From NCBI GenBank assembly GCA_050173345.1, contig JBFXKW010000007.1, forward strand, positions 1 to 64,000: a DNA stretch of 64,000 nucleotides, written 5' to 3'. The translations under genes and the position numbers were made by a program. This document shows positions 52,456 to 61,104 of the stretch, piece by piece (the stretch's first letter is position 1; each line of letters opens with the position of its first letter). The notes under the pieces were generated by a model. It did no database searches. It worked only from the letters and a program-made list of their open reading frames with translations, and was not told the DNA's origin. This stretch comes from SHWC01 sp050173345. Its GTDB lineage: Bacteria > Pseudomonadota > Alphaproteobacteria > UBA828.

Positions 52456-53319
52456 ATGCTGGTCATCGCAGGTAGCGTGATCGTGCTGGTCTGTGTGCTC
52501 GGCGGCTACATTGCCGCCGGAGGGCACATCGACGTCCTGATTCAGCCGCTCGAAGTCGTCATCATCGCCGGCGCCGCGCTCGGCGCCTTCATCATCGCCA
52601 ATTCGAAGACGGTGCTGAAGGCCGCGTTCAAGGCGGTGATGGGCCTGCTGAAGGCGCCCAAGCACAACAAGGAAACCTTCCTCGAGCTGCTCACCCTGCT
52701 CTACGCCGTGTTCAAGCTGGCGCAGGTCAAGGGCATGCTCGCGCTCGAACAGCACGTCGAGAACCCGAAGGAAAGCGAGCTCTTCAAGCAGTTCCCGAAG
52801 TTCTCGGGCGATGAGCACGCGGTCACCTTCATGTGTGACTATCTGCGCCTGATCACGCTCGGCTCCGACAAGGCGCACGAGATGGAAGCCTTGATGGACG
52901 AGGAGATCGAGACCCATCACAAGGACCAGCTCGAAATCTCCGAGGCGATCAACAAGGTGGCGGAGGGCCTGCCCGCGCTCGGCATCGTCGCGGCTGTGCT
53001 CGGCGTCATCAAGACCATGGGCTCGATCGACCAGCCGCCCGAGGTGCTCGGCCACCTGATCGGCGCGGCGCTGGTCGGCACCTTCCTCGGCGTGCTGCTG
53101 TCCTATGGCTTCGTCGGGCCGATGGCGCAGGCGCTCAAGGGCCGCGCCAACACCGACTCCAAGTATTTCGTCTGCATGAAGGCCGGCCTGCTCGCCTACA
53201 TGCAGGGCTATGCGCCTGCGGTCGCCGTCGAGTTCGCGCGCAAGACGCTGTTCGCGCACGAGCGGCCGAGCTTCTACGAGGTCGAGGAAGCGGTCCAGGC
53301 GCTGCCGGCCGCGGGTTGA
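52456..53319 (+). CDS. motA: Flagellar motor stator protein MotA
   Basis: MotA forms the proton-driven stator with MotB. The 287-residue protein has four hydrophobic segments, a long cytoplasmic loop with KAPKHNKETFLELLTLLYAV, and LPALGIVAAVLGVIKTMGSI in the third helix containing the conserved proline. motB starts seven bases after its stop. No other flagellar genes are present in the window. The 205-base gap upstream (52251-52455) shows nothing I can identify. Confidence 0.94.
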   Translation: MLVIAGSVIVLVCVLGGYIAAGGHIDVLIQPLEVVIIAGAALGAFIIANSKTVLKAAFKAVMGLLKAPKHNKETFLELLTLLYAVFKLAQVKGMLALEQHVENPKESELFKQFPKFSGDEHAVTFMCDYLRLITLGSDKAHEMEALMDEEIETHHKDQLEISEAINKVAEGLPALGIVAAVLGVIKTMGSIDQPPEVLGHLIGAALVGTFLGVLLSYGFVGPMAQALKGRANTDSKYFVCMKAGLLAYMQGYAPAVAVEFARKTLFAHERPSFYEVEEAVQALPAAG

Positions 53320-53325
53320 TCGGCC

Positions 53326-54780
53326 ATGGCCGGCAACCTCAACGAGCTGATCTTCATCAAGCGGGTCAAGAAGCACCCGCACGAGGCGAGCCATGGCGGC
53401 GCCTGGAAGATTGCCTACGCGGATTTCGTGACCGCGATGATGGCGTTCTTCCTCCTGATGTGGCTGCTGAACTCGACCTCGCAGGAGCAGCGCAACGCGA
53501 TCTCCAACTATTTCGCGCCGCAAAGCGCCTCGAAGACGACGAGCGGCGCCGGCGGCGTGCTCGGCGGCCGCGTGCTCGACGTCGAGGGCGCGCTCACCGC
53601 CTCCCGCGCCTCGCCGCGCATCGTGCTCGGCGTGCCGCAGATCCAGCCCGGCACCGAAATCGAGATCGAGAATCCGCGCGAGGGCGACGAGGCGAACAGC
53701 GGACCGCTGCCCGAGAACGAGTTCGAAGAGGCGAACCAGGCCGCGATGGGCACGGTGCCGAAGCACGACCTTGCCTCGCGCAACCAGGCGGCACTCGGCA
53801 CGGTGGCGGAGAACGACTCGATAGATGCCCGCGAGGTCGCGCTCGCCCGCGCCGAACAGACCGCCGGCACCGAGCCGCTCGAGGGCGAGGGCGGCTCGCT
53901 CGGCGAGCATCGGCGCGACACCGAGGGCCTGATGCCGGACGGCGGCCGGCCCGAGGCCGGCAGGTCGGCCGAGGATGCCAAGCTCGCCGAGATCGAGCGC
54001 GAGCTCGAGGAGCGCATCGGCGTCGACCCCGTGCTGCGTCCGTACAAATCCAACATCCAGGTCGAGCGCACGGCGGAGGGCCTGCGCATCCAGATGATCG
54101 ACGACGACGAGCGCGAGATGTTCCCGCTAGGCAGCGCCGAGCTGCTCGACCACACCAAGGCGCTGCTCGATACCGTGGCCGACCTGGTCAAGGACCAGCC
54201 CAACCGGATCGCCATCTCAGGCCATACCGATTCGATCCCCTATCGCGGCTCGGGCGGCTACAGCAATTGGGAGCTCTCGACCGACCGCGCCAATGCGAGC
54301 CGCCGCGCGCTGATGACGGCCGGCGTGCCCGAGGATCGGATCGCGCAGGTGGTCGGCAAGGCCGACACCGAGCCGATGGACGCCGCCAACCCCGAAGCCG
54401 CCACCAACCGGCGCGTCAGCATCGTGCTGCTGCGGGAGGACGTGCAGGAGCGGACAAGCGTCGCGGCCGCGCCGGCGCCTAAGGCCTGGCGCTCGCCGCT
54501 TGGCACACCGGCGCCCGCCGCCCAGGCCGCCGTCATGCCCGCGCCGGCCGCCGTCGATACGCCGCCGGTGCCTGCGCCCAGCGAAGCGCCGGTGCAGGCT
54601 ATCGCTCCGGCCACGCCGCCGGCCGAGGCTGCCGCACCCGCGTCCGAGCCGGATGCGAATGCCGAGGCTGCACCGCCCCCTCCCGTCGAGGCGGAGGGCG
54701 AGGTGGCCCCGCCCGCGCCGGCGGAAGACGGCATTGGCGGCCCGGACCCCGATCTGCGCGACAACTGGCTGAGGCTTTAG
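53326..54780 (+). CDS. motB: Flagellar motor stator protein MotB
   Basis: MotB couples the stator to the cell wall. The 484-residue protein has a cytoplasmic N-terminus, one membrane helix with the proton-carrying Asp33 in YADFVTAMMAFFLLMWLLNS, and a peptidoglycan-binding OmpA-like domain (ISGHTDSIPYRGSGGYSNWE, LSTDRANASRRAL). It is longer than the E. coli protein because of an acidic linker of about 150 residues and a proline-alanine-rich C-terminal tail. It overlaps the DUF488 gene by four bases. Confidence 0.93.
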   Translation: MAGNLNELIFIKRVKKHPHEASHGGAWKIAYADFVTAMMAFFLLMWLLNSTSQEQRNAISNYFAPQSASKTTSGAGGVLGGRVLDVEGALTASRASPRIVLGVPQIQPGTEIEIENPREGDEANSGPLPENEFEEANQAAMGTVPKHDLASRNQAALGTVAENDSIDAREVALARAEQTAGTEPLEGEGGSLGEHRRDTEGLMPDGGRPEAGRSAEDAKLAEIERELEERIGVDPVLRPYKSNIQVERTAEGLRIQMIDDDEREMFPLGSAELLDHTKALLDTVADLVKDQPNRIAISGHTDSIPYRGSGGYSNWELSTDRANASRRALMTAGVPEDRIAQVVGKADTEPMDAANPEAATNRRVSIVLLREDVQERTSVAAAPAPKAWRSPLGTPAPAAQAAVMPAPAAVDTPPVPAPSEAPVQAIAPATPPAEAAAPASEPDANAEAAPPPPVEAEGEVAPPAPAEDGIGGPDPDLRDNWLRL

Positions 54781-55322
54781 GGGTTAAACAGATCGGCCTG
54801 CTTCGGCGCCGCCGGCGCGGGGTGCGGCACGATGCGGCCGTCGCCGCGCAGGTGTCGCACCTCGACGCCGCGCGCGATCAGCGCCGGCGTCACCAGCAGC
54901 GTGCGATGGCAGCGCGCCGGGTCTTCTTCGGCGCACATGATGGCGGTCGTCGCTTCGTGCGCGGCCTCGATCAGTGCGTCGATGCCGGCGCGGAATTCCG
55001 GCGTGCTTCTCATCTTCGCATAGTCGGGCTTGCCCGAGGCATCCAACAGCGCCGGACGCTGCGGCTTGCCGCCGAGTGCGTCGCCGAGATGGCGGTAATC
55101 GATGCCGGCCTCGCCGAGCGCACGCGCCAGGGCGGTGCGGTTGAACTGCGGGTTGAAGCGCGAGCCCGGATGGGACCGGACGTCGACCAGTGCCTCGATG
55201 CCGGCATCCTTCAGGAGCGAGACGAAGCGCGCGATCGGGTGCTTCGAGTGCCCGATCGTGTGGATCGTGACGGCGCCGTCATCGTTGCTTCGTGATTCCG
55301 GCACGGGCTTTCCTTTGCGCAT
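54777..55322 (-). CDS. DUF488 family protein
   Basis: The 181-residue protein matches DUF488: VTIHTIGHSKHPIARFVSLL, ALVDVRSHPGSRFNPQFN, YRHLGDALGGKP, and CAEEDPARCHRTLLVTPALI. The conserved cysteine pair suggests a metal or redox site, but the family is uncharacterised. The start at 55322 (MRKGKPVP) is preferred; longer starts extend into a family B repeat. It is convergent with motB. Confidence 0.85.
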   Translation of the reverse strand: MRKGKPVPESRSNDDGAVTIHTIGHSKHPIARFVSLLKDAGIEALVDVRSHPGSRFNPQFNRTALARALGEAGIDYRHLGDALGGKPQRPALLDASGKPDYAKMRSTPEFRAGIDALIEAAHEATTAIMCAEEDPARCHRTLLVTPALIARGVEVRHLRGDGRIVPHPAPAAPKQADLFNP

Positions 55323-55400
55323 TCGGCCTGCCAGCATAGCCCCTCTCGCGCCGTTCGGGCGAGCACGCGGAAGAGAAGAGGTGGGGGTCGGTTTGGTGGC

Positions 55401-55470
55401 TTCATCCTTCGACAGGCTCAGGATGAGGCCGAGAATCAAGATCCTCATGCTGAGCCTGTCGAAGCATGAG
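55401..55470. repeat. CTTCGACAGGCTCAGGA repeat, family B copy 3
   Basis: TTCATCCTTCGACAGGCTCA with GGATGAGG, then CCTCATGCTGAGCCTGTCGA with AGCATGAG. It lies between the divergent DUF488 and glycosylase genes. Confidence 0.8.
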
Positions 55471-55522
55471 AGCAAACTCACCTGCTGCCGAGGGAACGAC
55501 TTGATCGGCAACCCAGTTCGCC

Positions 55523-56431
55523 ATGCCCGAGCTGCCTGACATCACGGTATACATCGAGGCGCTGGAGCGGCGCATCGTCGGCGAGCCCCTGCTGCGCACC
55601 CGCATCGTGCACCCGTTCCTGCTGCGCAGCGTCGAGCCGCCGTTGAGCGCGTTCCACGGCAAGCGGGTGCGGCGCCTGCGCCGCATCGGCAAGCGCATCG
55701 CGATCGGCTTCGAGGACGAGCTCTGGCTGGTCCTGCACCTGATGATCGCGGGCCGGCTGCATTGGGCGAAGCCCGATGCGGCGCTGCCCGGCAAGCGCGG
55801 CCTCGCCGCCTTCGACTTTCCGGGCGGCGCGCTGATCCTGACCGAGGCGGGCTCGAAGCGCCGCGCCTCGCTCTATACCGCGCGCGGCGAGGCGGCGCTG
55901 ATGGCGCATGACCGCGGCGGCGCGGAGCCGCTCGAGATCGGCGAGGCTGCGTTCCGCGCCGTGCTGACCTCGGAGAACCACACGCTCAAGCGCGCGCTCG
56001 CCGATCCGACGCTCTTCAGCGGCATCGGCAATGCGTATTCGGACGAAATCCTGCATGCCGCCAGGCTCTCGCCGGTGACCCTGACCTCGAAGCTGAGCGA
56101 GGCGGAGATCGCGCGGCTCCATCGGGCGATGCAAGACACTTTGCGCCGCTGGATCGAGGCCTTGCGCGCGGAATGCGGCGAGGGCTTTCCCGAGGGCGTC
56201 ACCGCGTTCCGGAAAGGCATGGCGGTGCATGGCCGCTTCGGCGAGCCCTGCCCGGCGTGCGGCACCAAGGTGCAGCGCATCCGCTACGCCTCGAACGAGA
56301 CTAACTACTGCCCGCGCTGCCAGACCGGCGGCAAGCTGCTCGCCGACCGCGCGCTGTCGCGCCTCCTGCACGGCGACTGGCCGAAATCGATCGACGAGAT
56401 GGAGGAGATGGCGCGAGCGCGCGGGGTGTAA
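55523..56431 (+). CDS. Fpg/Nei family DNA glycosylase
   Basis: The 302-residue protein is a base-excision glycosylase/AP lyase. The N-terminal PELPDITVY gives the nucleophile Pro2 and Glu3, Lys57 lies in RRLRRIGKRIAIGF, the helix-two-turn-helix has DPTLFSGIGNAYSDEILHAA, and a zinc finger CPAC...CPRC closes the protein. The finger ends TGGKLLADRALSRLL rather than the classic Fpg/Nei GR end, so it belongs to a divergent subgroup. Lesion preference is unknown. Confidence 0.87.
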   Translation: MPELPDITVYIEALERRIVGEPLLRTRIVHPFLLRSVEPPLSAFHGKRVRRLRRIGKRIAIGFEDELWLVLHLMIAGRLHWAKPDAALPGKRGLAAFDFPGGALILTEAGSKRRASLYTARGEAALMAHDRGGAEPLEIGEAAFRAVLTSENHTLKRALADPTLFSGIGNAYSDEILHAARLSPVTLTSKLSEAEIARLHRAMQDTLRRWIEALRAECGEGFPEGVTAFRKGMAVHGRFGEPCPACGTKVQRIRYASNETNYCPRCQTGGKLLADRALSRLLHGDWPKSIDEMEEMARARGV

Positions 56432-56443
56432 CCGCAGCCCCGC

Positions 56444-56839
56444 TCAAATCGCCTGGAAGGTCGGCAGGTCGGCCGCCGCCCGGTCGAGGGTCGCTGTCGC
56501 GTCGCAGCCCGCGGCGCGGTTGGTCAAGCCGATCAGGCAGTCCGCGAAATCCGCGCGGTTGCCGCGATAGGTGGCGAGCGCCTCGATCGCAAGCTCGCGG
56601 TCCTCGACAGCGATCTCCGCGGTATGCAGCAGGCTGTCCAAGACATCCGCGATGACGACGCGGTCATAGCGATAGAGCCGCTTGAGCACCCAGGCGATCT
56701 CGCACAGCACGATGCGGTTGAGATAGCCCGGCTGCTCGACCGTGCAGCGCCGCGCCAGGAAGCGGCGCACGCGCTCGACCTCCGCCCCGTCATCCTCCAC
56801 CAGGTGGCGGATGATGACGTTGCTGTCGAGCCCGATCAC
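56444..56839 (-). CDS. PIN domain toxin, VapC-like
   Basis: The 131-residue protein has a PIN ribonuclease fold: GLDSNVIIRHLVEDD with the first Asp, NRIVLCEIAWVLKRLY with Glu, and NRADFADCLIGLTN with the distal Asp pair. VapC toxins cut tRNA or rRNA when freed from antitoxin. Its start overlaps the AbrB-type antitoxin stop by ATGA. No partner copies are seen elsewhere in the window. Confidence 0.88.
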   Translation of the reverse strand: MIGLDSNVIIRHLVEDDGAEVERVRRFLARRCTVEQPGYLNRIVLCEIAWVLKRLYRYDRVVIADVLDSLLHTAEIAVEDRELAIEALATYRGNRADFADCLIGLTNRAAGCDATATLDRAAADLPTFQAI

Positions 56840-57087
56840 CGCCGCTTCGCCTTGTCGGCCGCTTCGGCTTCGATCGCGGCGTTCATGGCGGCGACCGTCC
56901 GGGCGCGCCGCCCCGGCCGCTTCAAGAGGCCGCCGAGCGAGGCGAGCGGCTGGCTCGGGGTCAGCAGGGCGCGGCCGTCGGGCAGCACGGTCAACTCGAC
57001 CCGGTCGCCGGTCTTGAGGCGGAGCTTCTCCCTCACCTCCTTCGGGATGGTGAGCTGTCCCTTGCTGCTAAGCGTCGCGAGCGTCAT
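56836..57087 (-). CDS. AbrB/SpoVT-type antitoxin
   Basis: The 83-residue protein has the swapped-hairpin AbrB DNA-binding domain TLSSKGQLTIPKEVREKLRL followed by KTGDRVELTVLPDGRALL, then a basic tail that would wrap the PIN toxin. The ATG at 57087 has AAGGA seven bases upstream; an upstream ATG at 57111 has its purine run too close. It precedes the toxin with a four-base overlap and probably represses their operon. Confidence 0.88.
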   Translation of the reverse strand: MTLATLSSKGQLTIPKEVREKLRLKTGDRVELTVLPDGRALLTPSQPLASLGGLLKRPGRRARTVAAMNAAIEAEAADKAKRR

Positions 57088-57176
57088 GGCAAATTCCTTA
57101 CCAAATCCCATATCCTTACTTCTGACATATAATCTTACTATCTCTTGAGCGGAAGTGAATCTTCTCCGTCATGCCC

Positions 57177-57252
57177 CGGCTCGACCGGGGCATCCATGGC
57201 CGCAGCGAGTCCGCGTATCGATGGATGGCCCGGCCAAGCCGGGCCATGACGA
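57177..57252. repeat. Two-armed palindromic repeat, family A copy 6
   Basis: CGTCATGCCCCGGCTCGACC with GGGGCATCCATGG, then ATGGATGGCCCGGCCAAGCC with GGGCCATGACGA. It lies between the antitoxin and glutaryl-CoA dehydrogenase genes. Confidence 0.8.
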
Positions 57253-57285
57253 GGGAGGAGGAAGGCAGGCCGCCGGTCGCTGGCT

Positions 57286-57320
57286 GCCCGCCGCCCGCCG
57301 CCCGCCGCCCGCCGCCCGCC
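57286..57320. repeat. Five tandem copies of GCCCGCC
   Basis: Five perfect 7-base units occupy 57286-57320 and stop two bases short of the glutaryl-CoA dehydrogenase stop codon. Number variation would not alter the protein. Confidence 0.85.
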
Positions 57321-57321
57321 G

Positions 57322-58545
57322 CTACCCCGTGAACGCCTGGATGCCGGTCTGGGCGCGGCCGAGGATCAGGGCATGGACGTCGTGGGTGCCCTCGTAGGTG
57401 TTGACCGCCTCGAGGTTCATGACGTGGCGGATGACGTGGTACTCGTCGGAGATGCCGTTGCCGCCGTGCATGTCGCGCGCGGTGCGCGCGATGTCGAGCG
57501 CCTTGCCGCATGAATTGCGCTTGATCAGCGAGATCATCTCGGGCGCGGCGCGCCCCTCGTCGAACAGCCGCCCGACGCGTAGGCAGGATTGCAGGCCGAT
57601 CGAGATTTCGGTCTGCATGTCGGCGAGCTTCTTCTGGATGAGCTGGTTGGCGGCGAGCGGCCGGCCGAACTGTTTGCGGTCGAGCGTGTAGCTGCGCGCC
57701 TGCATCCAGCAGAACTCGGCGGCGCCGAGCGCGCCCCAGGCGATGCCGTAGCGCGCCCGGTTGAGGCAGCCGAACGGGCCGGAGAGGCCACTCGCGTTCG
57801 GCAGCTCGTTCTCCTTGGGCACCAGCACCTCGTCCATCTGGATCATGCCGGTGATCGAGGCGCGCAGCGAGAACTTGCCCTCGATCTTCGGCGCCGCGAG
57901 CCCCTTCATGCCCTTCTCGAGGATGTAGCCCCTGATCACGCCTTCGTCGTTCTTGGCCCAGACGACGAACACGTCGGCGATCGGCGAATTGGTGATCCAG
58001 TTCTTGGCACCCGACAGCTTGAAGCCGCCCGCGACGCGCTTCGCCCGCGTCTTCATGCCGCCCGGGTCCGAGCCGTGGTCGGGTTCGGTCAGGCCGAAAC
58101 AGCCGACCCACTCGCCGGTCGCGAGCTTGGGCAGGTATTTCTGCTTCTGCGCCTCCGAGCCATAGGCGTTGATCGGGTGCATGACCAGGCTCGACTGCAC
58201 GCTCATCGCCGAGCGGTAGCCCGAATCGACGCGCTCGACCTCGCGCGCCGCGAGGCCGTAGGAGACGTAGTTCACCCCGGCGCAGCCATAGCCCTGGATG
58301 GTCGAGCCGAGCAGCCCGATCGCGCCCATCTCGTTCATGATCTCGCGGTCGAAGCGCTCATGGCGATTGGCCTCGAGCACGCGGCTCATCAGCTTCTCCT
58401 GCGCGTAGTCGCGCGCGGTATCGCGCACCAGGCGCTCGTCCTCCGTGAGCTGCTCCTCCAAAAGGAACGGGTCGTCCCACTGGAAGGCGGGCTTGGCGGA
58501 TTTCGCGGGCGCGCCGGCGGGCGCGGAGGACGCGGCTTGGCTCAC
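57322..58545 (-). CDS. gcdH: Acyl-CoA dehydrogenase, probably glutaryl-CoA dehydrogenase
   Basis: GcdH oxidatively decarboxylates glutaryl-CoA to crotonyl-CoA in lysine and tryptophan breakdown. The 407-residue protein has FGLTEPDHGSDPGGMKTRAK, GAKNWITNSPIADVFVVWAK, RYGIAWGALGAAEFCWMQAR and catalytic Glu385 in NLEAVNTYEGTHDVHALILG, the arrangement typical of GcdH. It begins with GTG at 58545 behind AAGGAG, and a proline-alanine-rich stretch precedes the domain. A tandem repeat follows its stop. Confidence 0.9.
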   Translation of the reverse strand: MSQAASSAPAGAPAKSAKPAFQWDDPFLLEEQLTEDERLVRDTARDYAQEKLMSRVLEANRHERFDREIMNEMGAIGLLGSTIQGYGCAGVNYVSYGLAAREVERVDSGYRSAMSVQSSLVMHPINAYGSEAQKQKYLPKLATGEWVGCFGLTEPDHGSDPGGMKTRAKRVAGGFKLSGAKNWITNSPIADVFVVWAKNDEGVIRGYILEKGMKGLAAPKIEGKFSLRASITGMIQMDEVLVPKENELPNASGLSGPFGCLNRARYGIAWGALGAAEFCWMQARSYTLDRKQFGRPLAANQLIQKKLADMQTEISIGLQSCLRVGRLFDEGRAAPEMISLIKRNSCGKALDIARTARDMHGGNGISDEYHVIRHVMNLEAVNTYEGTHDVHALILGRAQTGIQAFTG

Positions 58546-58638
58546 GGCCGATCTCCTTGGCTGAAGGGAGCTGATCTGGCCTAGTATCTATCACCCGCGG
58601 GAAGCGGCTCCAAGCCGGCCGGAGGAGGGGCCGCCTGG

Positions 58639-59580
58639 ATGGAAGGAACCGTCGCACCGGCCGCCGAGACGGCGCCGCTGGCCGGGTGGCCGACCACGCT
58701 CGGCCTCCTGTTCGTGCTCGGCCTGTCGTTCGGCATCGTCTACACGATCAACCTGACGGCGACCGGCGACGGCGTGCCGTTCATCCCCTACGTGTTCTGG
58801 CAGTCGCTCGGCGCGGCCGGCATCGTGCTCGTGCTGTGCGCGGCGTTCCGTGCGTGGCCGCGGCTGCGCTGGGCCCATCTCAGGGTCTATGCGCTGACCG
58901 GGCTGCTCAACCTGGCGCTGCCCTACTCGATCCTCGCCTATGTCGCGCCCAAGGTGCCGTCCGGCGTGCTCGCGCTCGGCCTCACCCTGGTGCCGATCAT
59001 GGTCTACGCGCTGGCCCTGGCGTTCCGCATCGACCGGCTCAGGCTCGCGCGCCTGCTCGGGCTCCTGCTCGGCTTTGCCGGCGTGCTGCTCGTGCTGCTG
59101 CCGCGCACCAGCCTGCCCGAGCCCGAGATGGTCGGCTGGGTCGCGCTCGGCCTGGTCGCGCCGCTCTGCTACGCGCTCAACGCGGTGATCATCGCGCGGA
59201 TGAGCCCGCCCGCGACCGGCGCCCTGCCGCTCGGCTTCGGCCTCCTGTTCTCCTCCGCCGTCTATGCCGGGATCGCCATGGTGGTGACCGGGGAGTACTG
59301 GGCGTTCCCGGCGCCGTTCAGCGAGGGAGACTGGGCGACCATCGCGGCCATGGCCAACAACGCGCTGACCTATGTGCTGATCTTCGTGATCATCCAGCGC
59401 GCCGGGCCGGTGGTGTTCTCGACCTCCAACTACATCGCGACGCTCGCCGGCATCGGCTTCGGCATCTGGCTGTTCGGCGACCGGCCGAGCGTCTGGATCT
59501 GGGCGGCGCTGGTGCTGATGTGCGTCGGGCTGTTCCTGGTCAACTTCTCGGGCGCGAGGCCGAGGCGGAAGGCGGCCTGA
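58639..59580 (+). CDS. DMT superfamily transporter (EamA domain)
   Basis: The 313-residue membrane protein has ten hydrophobic segments in two EamA repeats, the first with FWQSLGAAGIVLVLCAAF and LPYSILAYVAPKVPSGVLAL, the second with APLCYALNAVIIARMSPP and TSNYIATLAGIGFGIWLFGD. It is probably an exporter of amino acids or other metabolites. GGAGGAGG precedes the ATG. It is divergent from gcdH and followed by a small conserved gene. Confidence 0.85.
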   Translation: MEGTVAPAAETAPLAGWPTTLGLLFVLGLSFGIVYTINLTATGDGVPFIPYVFWQSLGAAGIVLVLCAAFRAWPRLRWAHLRVYALTGLLNLALPYSILAYVAPKVPSGVLALGLTLVPIMVYALALAFRIDRLRLARLLGLLLGFAGVLLVLLPRTSLPEPEMVGWVALGLVAPLCYALNAVIIARMSPPATGALPLGFGLLFSSAVYAGIAMVVTGEYWAFPAPFSEGDWATIAAMANNALTYVLIFVIIQRAGPVVFSTSNYIATLAGIGFGIWLFGDRPSVWIWAALVLMCVGLFLVNFSGARPRRKAA

Positions 59581-59649
59581 CGCGGGCCGCCTCGCCTTGC
59601 CGCGGCCTCGACGAACCGTCATCCTCTCGCAATTGGTGGAGGGCCGGCG

Positions 59650-59898
59650 ATGGAGCGCAGGACGATCGGGGACCGCGAGATCCTGCTGGAGTTCCAGCGC
59701 GTCGGCGAGTTCGTCAAGGTCACGGCGATCGACACGGCGTCGCTGCGCGAGGTCTCGATCGTCGGCTCGCCGCGCGCGAGCGAGGCCGAGCTCACCCGCC
59801 TCGTCCTGCGCAAGCTCGACTTCGTGGAAGCGAAGGAGGCCAAGGATGCGCAATCGCCGGCCGGCAAGCGCCCTCCCGGCGGCGGCATCGAGGCCTAG
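59650..59898 (+). CDS. Small conserved protein, possibly DUF6898
   Basis: The 82-residue protein reads ILLEFQRVGEFVKVTAIDTA followed by SLREVSIVGSPRASEAELTR and a lysine-rich end. The beta-hairpin with KVTAIDT...EVSIVG resembles small alphaproteobacterial proteins annotated DUF6898, which I recall only by pattern. GGAGGG precedes the ATG. Its end is 11 bases from the convergent binding-protein gene. Function is unknown. Confidence 0.65.
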   Translation: MERRTIGDREILLEFQRVGEFVKVTAIDTASLREVSIVGSPRASEAELTRLVLRKLDFVEAKEAKDAQSPAGKRPPGGGIEA

Positions 59899-59909
59899 AT
59901 CGTCGCGAG

Positions 59910-61022
59910 CTATCGGCTGCGGGCGATCAGCTTGAAGGCCTCGCCGACGACCTCGTAGAGGAAGACCGGCGCCGCTTCGAGCTCGCCGGTATCGTCGAAC
60001 TCGATCCGGCCGACCGCGGTGTCGAGCCTGACCGCGCGCAACGCGGCGGTGATGCCCGCGCGGTCCACCGTCTCGGCGTTCCTGATGGCCTCGATCACGA
60101 TCTGCGCGAAGACATAGCCGAAGAGCGAGTAGGGGCCGGGCTCCTCGCCGAGCTTGACCCGATAGGCCTCGGCAAAGGCCGCGAGTTCGGGCGTGGCGTC
60201 GGAGGGCGGCACCTGGAACGAGACGATGGTGCCCTGCGCGGCCCCGATGCCGGCCTCGCGGATGAAGTCCCCGGTATAGCCGCCGTCGGGCACGAGAAGC
60301 CTGGCGGCGAGGCCCTGCGCCTTCATCTGCTTGGCGAACAGCGCGAGCTGGGGCATCACCGCGCCAAGATAGACCACGTCGGGCGTCTGCGACTTGAGCT
60401 GCCCGATGAGCGTCGAGAAGTCGAGGTCCGCAGGCGTGACGGCCACGACCGAGACGAGCTCGCCGCCGCCTTTCCTGAAGCCCTCGGCGAAGATGTCGGC
60501 GACACCCTGGCCGAACACCTGGCCGTCGTGGATGACCGCGGCGGTCTTGGCGTGCAGCGCATCGAGCGCATGGCTGGCGGACAGGCCGCCCTGCACGAAG
60601 TCGCTGGCGATCGGGCGGAAGATGTTGGTGAAGCCCTGGCGGGTCAGCGCCGGGTTCGAGCCGGTGGTGACGACCGGCATGCCGCAGCCGCCGTAGAGCG
60701 GCAAGGTCCGCTGCACTGCGCCGCTGTTGAAGTGCCCGATGACGGTGAGGGTCGCCGCGTCGGCGCAGAGCGCCTCGGCGATCCGCGCCGCCTCGTCCGG
60801 ATCGGCCTTGTCGTCGTACCGAACCAGGGCGACGGGCTGGCCCCGCACGCCGCCGGCCGCGTTCACTTCGTCGAAGTAGAGCGCCATGCCGTTCTGCCAG
60901 CTCGTGCCGAACTTGGCTTGCGGGCCGGACAGCGGGCCGGCCGTGGCGATGCTCAACTCGTCCGCCGCGGCGGGCGTCGAGAACCACAAGGCAGCCATGA
61001 GCACGACGGCAAGCAATCTCAT
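59910..61022 (-). CDS. ABC transporter substrate-binding protein (LivJ/branched-chain amino acid type)
   Basis: The 370-residue periplasmic protein begins with a signal peptide ending in STPAAADELS. It has the type I binding-protein core: IATAGPLSGPQAKFGTSWQN, DEVNAAGGVRGQPVALVRYD, VIGHFNSGAVQRTLPLY, and GYTGDFIREAG. The family binds branched-chain amino acids, amides or aromatic acids. GGAG precedes the ATG at 61022. No permease or ATPase gene is adjacent, so the protein may serve a transporter encoded elsewhere. Confidence 0.88.
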   Translation of the reverse strand: MRLLAVVLMAALWFSTPAAADELSIATAGPLSGPQAKFGTSWQNGMALYFDEVNAAGGVRGQPVALVRYDDKADPDEAARIAEALCADAATLTVIGHFNSGAVQRTLPLYGGCGMPVVTTGSNPALTRQGFTNIFRPIASDFVQGGLSASHALDALHAKTAAVIHDGQVFGQGVADIFAEGFRKGGGELVSVVAVTPADLDFSTLIGQLKSQTPDVVYLGAVMPQLALFAKQMKAQGLAARLLVPDGGYTGDFIREAGIGAAQGTIVSFQVPPSDATPELAAFAEAYRVKLGEEPGPYSLFGYVFAQIVIEAIRNAETVDRAGITAALRAVRLDTAVGRIEFDDTGELEAAPVFLYEVVGEAFKLIARSR

Positions 61023-61104
61023 ATCGCATTCTCCCGTTGTTCGGCCGGGAGATAGAGCACGATTCGCCGGCTTGGTTGAGTAGGGCCCGATCGGGCCTCG
61101 TTGG

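Noticed and set aside
57286..57320. Tandem GCCCGCC units as a CRISPR-like array
   Set aside because: The units are contiguous with no spacers and only seven bases long.
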